Shown here: positions 4,868 to 5,416 of the stretch, piece by piece
Numbering within the stretch: position 1 is the first letter of the stretch
Layout: every line of letters starts with the position of its first letter
Assembly: GCA_910585435.1 (NCBI GenBank)
Contig: CAJUEJ010000056.1
Span: forward strand, 1 to 5,416
Source of the DNA: an uncultured Hungatella sp.
Lineage (GTDB): Bacteria > Bacillota > Clostridia > Lachnospirales > Lachnospiraceae
Length of the DNA stretch: 5,416 nt
Direction of reading: 5' to 3'
The notes under the pieces: model-generated
What the model was told of the DNA's origin: nothing
Databases searched by the model: none
The model's input: the letters and a program-made list of their open reading frames with translations, nothing else
Translations under genes and position numbers: made by a program

Positions 4868-5344
4868 TCAGAGCATCGTTTTAAACATTCCATGCCTGTT
4901 GCAATACGCGTAAAGGAAGCCATGCCCCTTTTTCCTGAACCTCACGGAAATCCCCTGCTCCGGATACAGCTTCACCAGATCAAGGGCATCCGATGTCACA
5001 TAGGCGATAAAAGAAATGTAATGTCCTTTCTCCATGGAATGATCCATCGTCACGGAATATTCGTCGTCTATGGTCTCAACGCAAATACTATGCCTGTCAT
5101 TGTCTTTTTCCGGCTCCGCCTCCGGCAGGGTAAGCCCACAGCAGGAAAAAGAGCCATGCCCCACGGAGGTGATAATATTCCCGCAGACCGGACAGACATA
5201 AAAGCACATCCTCCGCATATTCGCTGACTGGTTTTCATTCTCCCTTAAATCTCCTGTCAGCAGTTCCGCCACAGAAACCCCCAGCGCCTTTGCCAGTTCC
5301 TCAATGATTCCAATATCTGGAAGCCCTTTTCCCGTTTCCCTTAA
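4868..5344 (-). pseudogene. 3' remnant of an XRE helix-turn-helix / desulfoferrodoxin-like fusion regulator
   Basis: The open frame upstream of the apparent GTG start at 5272 continues to a stop at 5345-5347 and encodes R-E-T-G-K-G-L-P-D, then I-I-E-E-L-A-K-A-L-G-V-S-V-A-E-L-L-T-G. This is the second half of an XRE-type helix-turn-helix, whose usual form is S-K-W-E-x-G-x-G-x-P-D. The first half is absent, so the gene is cut inside the DNA-binding domain. Numbering from 5272, the rest is a desulfoferrodoxin-like domain: C27, C30, C44 and C45 match the rubredoxin-like FeCys4 site, and H61, H78, H84, C124 and H127 (YCNRHG) match the superoxide reductase iron site. By eye, the catalytic-loop Glu-Lys of superoxide reductases is Asp59-Arg60 here. 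A GGGGG 5 nt before the GTG at 5272 could still allow a 134-residue iron protein without the DNA-binding part. The intact fusion was presumably a redox-sensing regulator. Confidence 0.75.
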
Positions 5345-5350
5345 TTAAAG
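5336..5350. other. Likely mobile-element / chromosome junction (attachment site)
   Basis: Homology to the regulator's helix-turn-helix stops here: the frame reads E-T-G-K-G-L-P-D up to the expected Trp codon (TGG), where AGG is found, and a stop follows two codons further upstream. An 8-bp palindrome TTAATTAA (5341-5348) sits at the break. The recombinase-like 3' end lies about 25 bp to the right. The exact crossover bases cannot be fixed without the other end or an empty site. Confidence 0.5.
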
Positions 5351-5374
5351 ATATTGTTGGGTAAAAAAGAAAGG

Positions 5375-5416
5375 TCAGTCGATTTTGCCGATGAAGCGGT
5401 AGTAGATTTCTACTTC
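5375..5416 (-). CDS. C-terminal end of a probable large serine recombinase (DUF4368 type), partial
   Basis: Reading the minus strand from the right edge gives E-V-E-I-Y-Y-R-F-I-G-K-I-D and then TGA at 5375-5377; the rest of the gene is outside the window. This ending resembles the [IV]-x-I-Y-Y-x-F-[IV]-G tail of DUF4368-containing serine recombinases carried by conjugative and mobilizable elements of Clostridia. With only 13 residues the family is a recollection, not proof. The position supports it: large serine recombinase genes usually lie right at an end of their element, and here the stop is about 30 bp from the point where a chromosomal gene is broken. Confidence 0.5.
   Translation of the reverse strand, partial: EVEIYYRFIGKID

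Noticed and set aside
4631..5227. Plus-strand open frame opposite the DUF5655 start and the desulfoferrodoxin-like remnant
   Set aside because: It overlaps recognisable minus-strand domains and covers a promoter region; the translation shows no domain.

Overview
The window looks like chromosomal accessory DNA from a low-to-mid GC Clostridia species, most likely Lachnospiraceae. The grounds are strong AGGAGG-type ribosome binding sites, TTGAAA/TATGAT and extended -10 promoters, Gram-positive-type LexA boxes (CGAAC-N4-GTTC), and protein sequences that read like gut Clostridia. This placement is by eye; no database was searched. Apart from a gene fragment at the left edge, every gene lies on the minus strand and is transcribed right to left.

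Right edge (about 4868-5416): the last 13 codons of a gene resembling the C-terminus of a large serine recombinase (DUF4368 type) enter from the right. About 30 bp beyond its stop begins the 3' portion of a regulator gene that originally encoded an XRE-type helix-turn-helix fused to a desulfoferrodoxin/superoxide reductase-like domain. The regulator is cut inside its helix-turn-helix, so this looks like the end of an integrated mobile element that split the gene.

Middle (about 3697-4725): a DUF5655 gene has its own extended -10 promoter and a clear intrinsic terminator. A more AT-rich DUF3788 gene follows.

DNA-damage block (about 1337-3655): an SRAP/YedK (HMCES-type) abasic-site protein; then a Y-family polymerase (DinB) gene with two LexA boxes and two candidate promoters in front; then a 104-residue unknown protein that probably shares the dinB transcript. 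The polymerase appears to lack about 26 residues between palm and thumb, and it has no well-placed start codon, so it may be altered or decaying. Both the SRAP protein and the polymerase carry beta-clamp-binding-like peptides (QLTLF and QGSLF).

Left part (about 165-1271): a sigma-A promoter drives a nitroreductase-family gene followed 21 bp later by a macrodomain (YmdB-type) ADP-ribose hydrolase, probably a two-gene operon of NAD(P)H/flavin and ADP-ribose chemistry. The left edge holds the end of a convergent plus-strand gene with a weak DUF4375/DMP19-like look.

The most interesting points are the split HTH-superoxide-reductase regulator at a mobile-element border, the internally deleted LexA-controlled polymerase, and the possible clamp-tethered SRAP/DinB pair with an unknown small SOS partner. 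No CRISPR array, tRNA or rRNA was seen.
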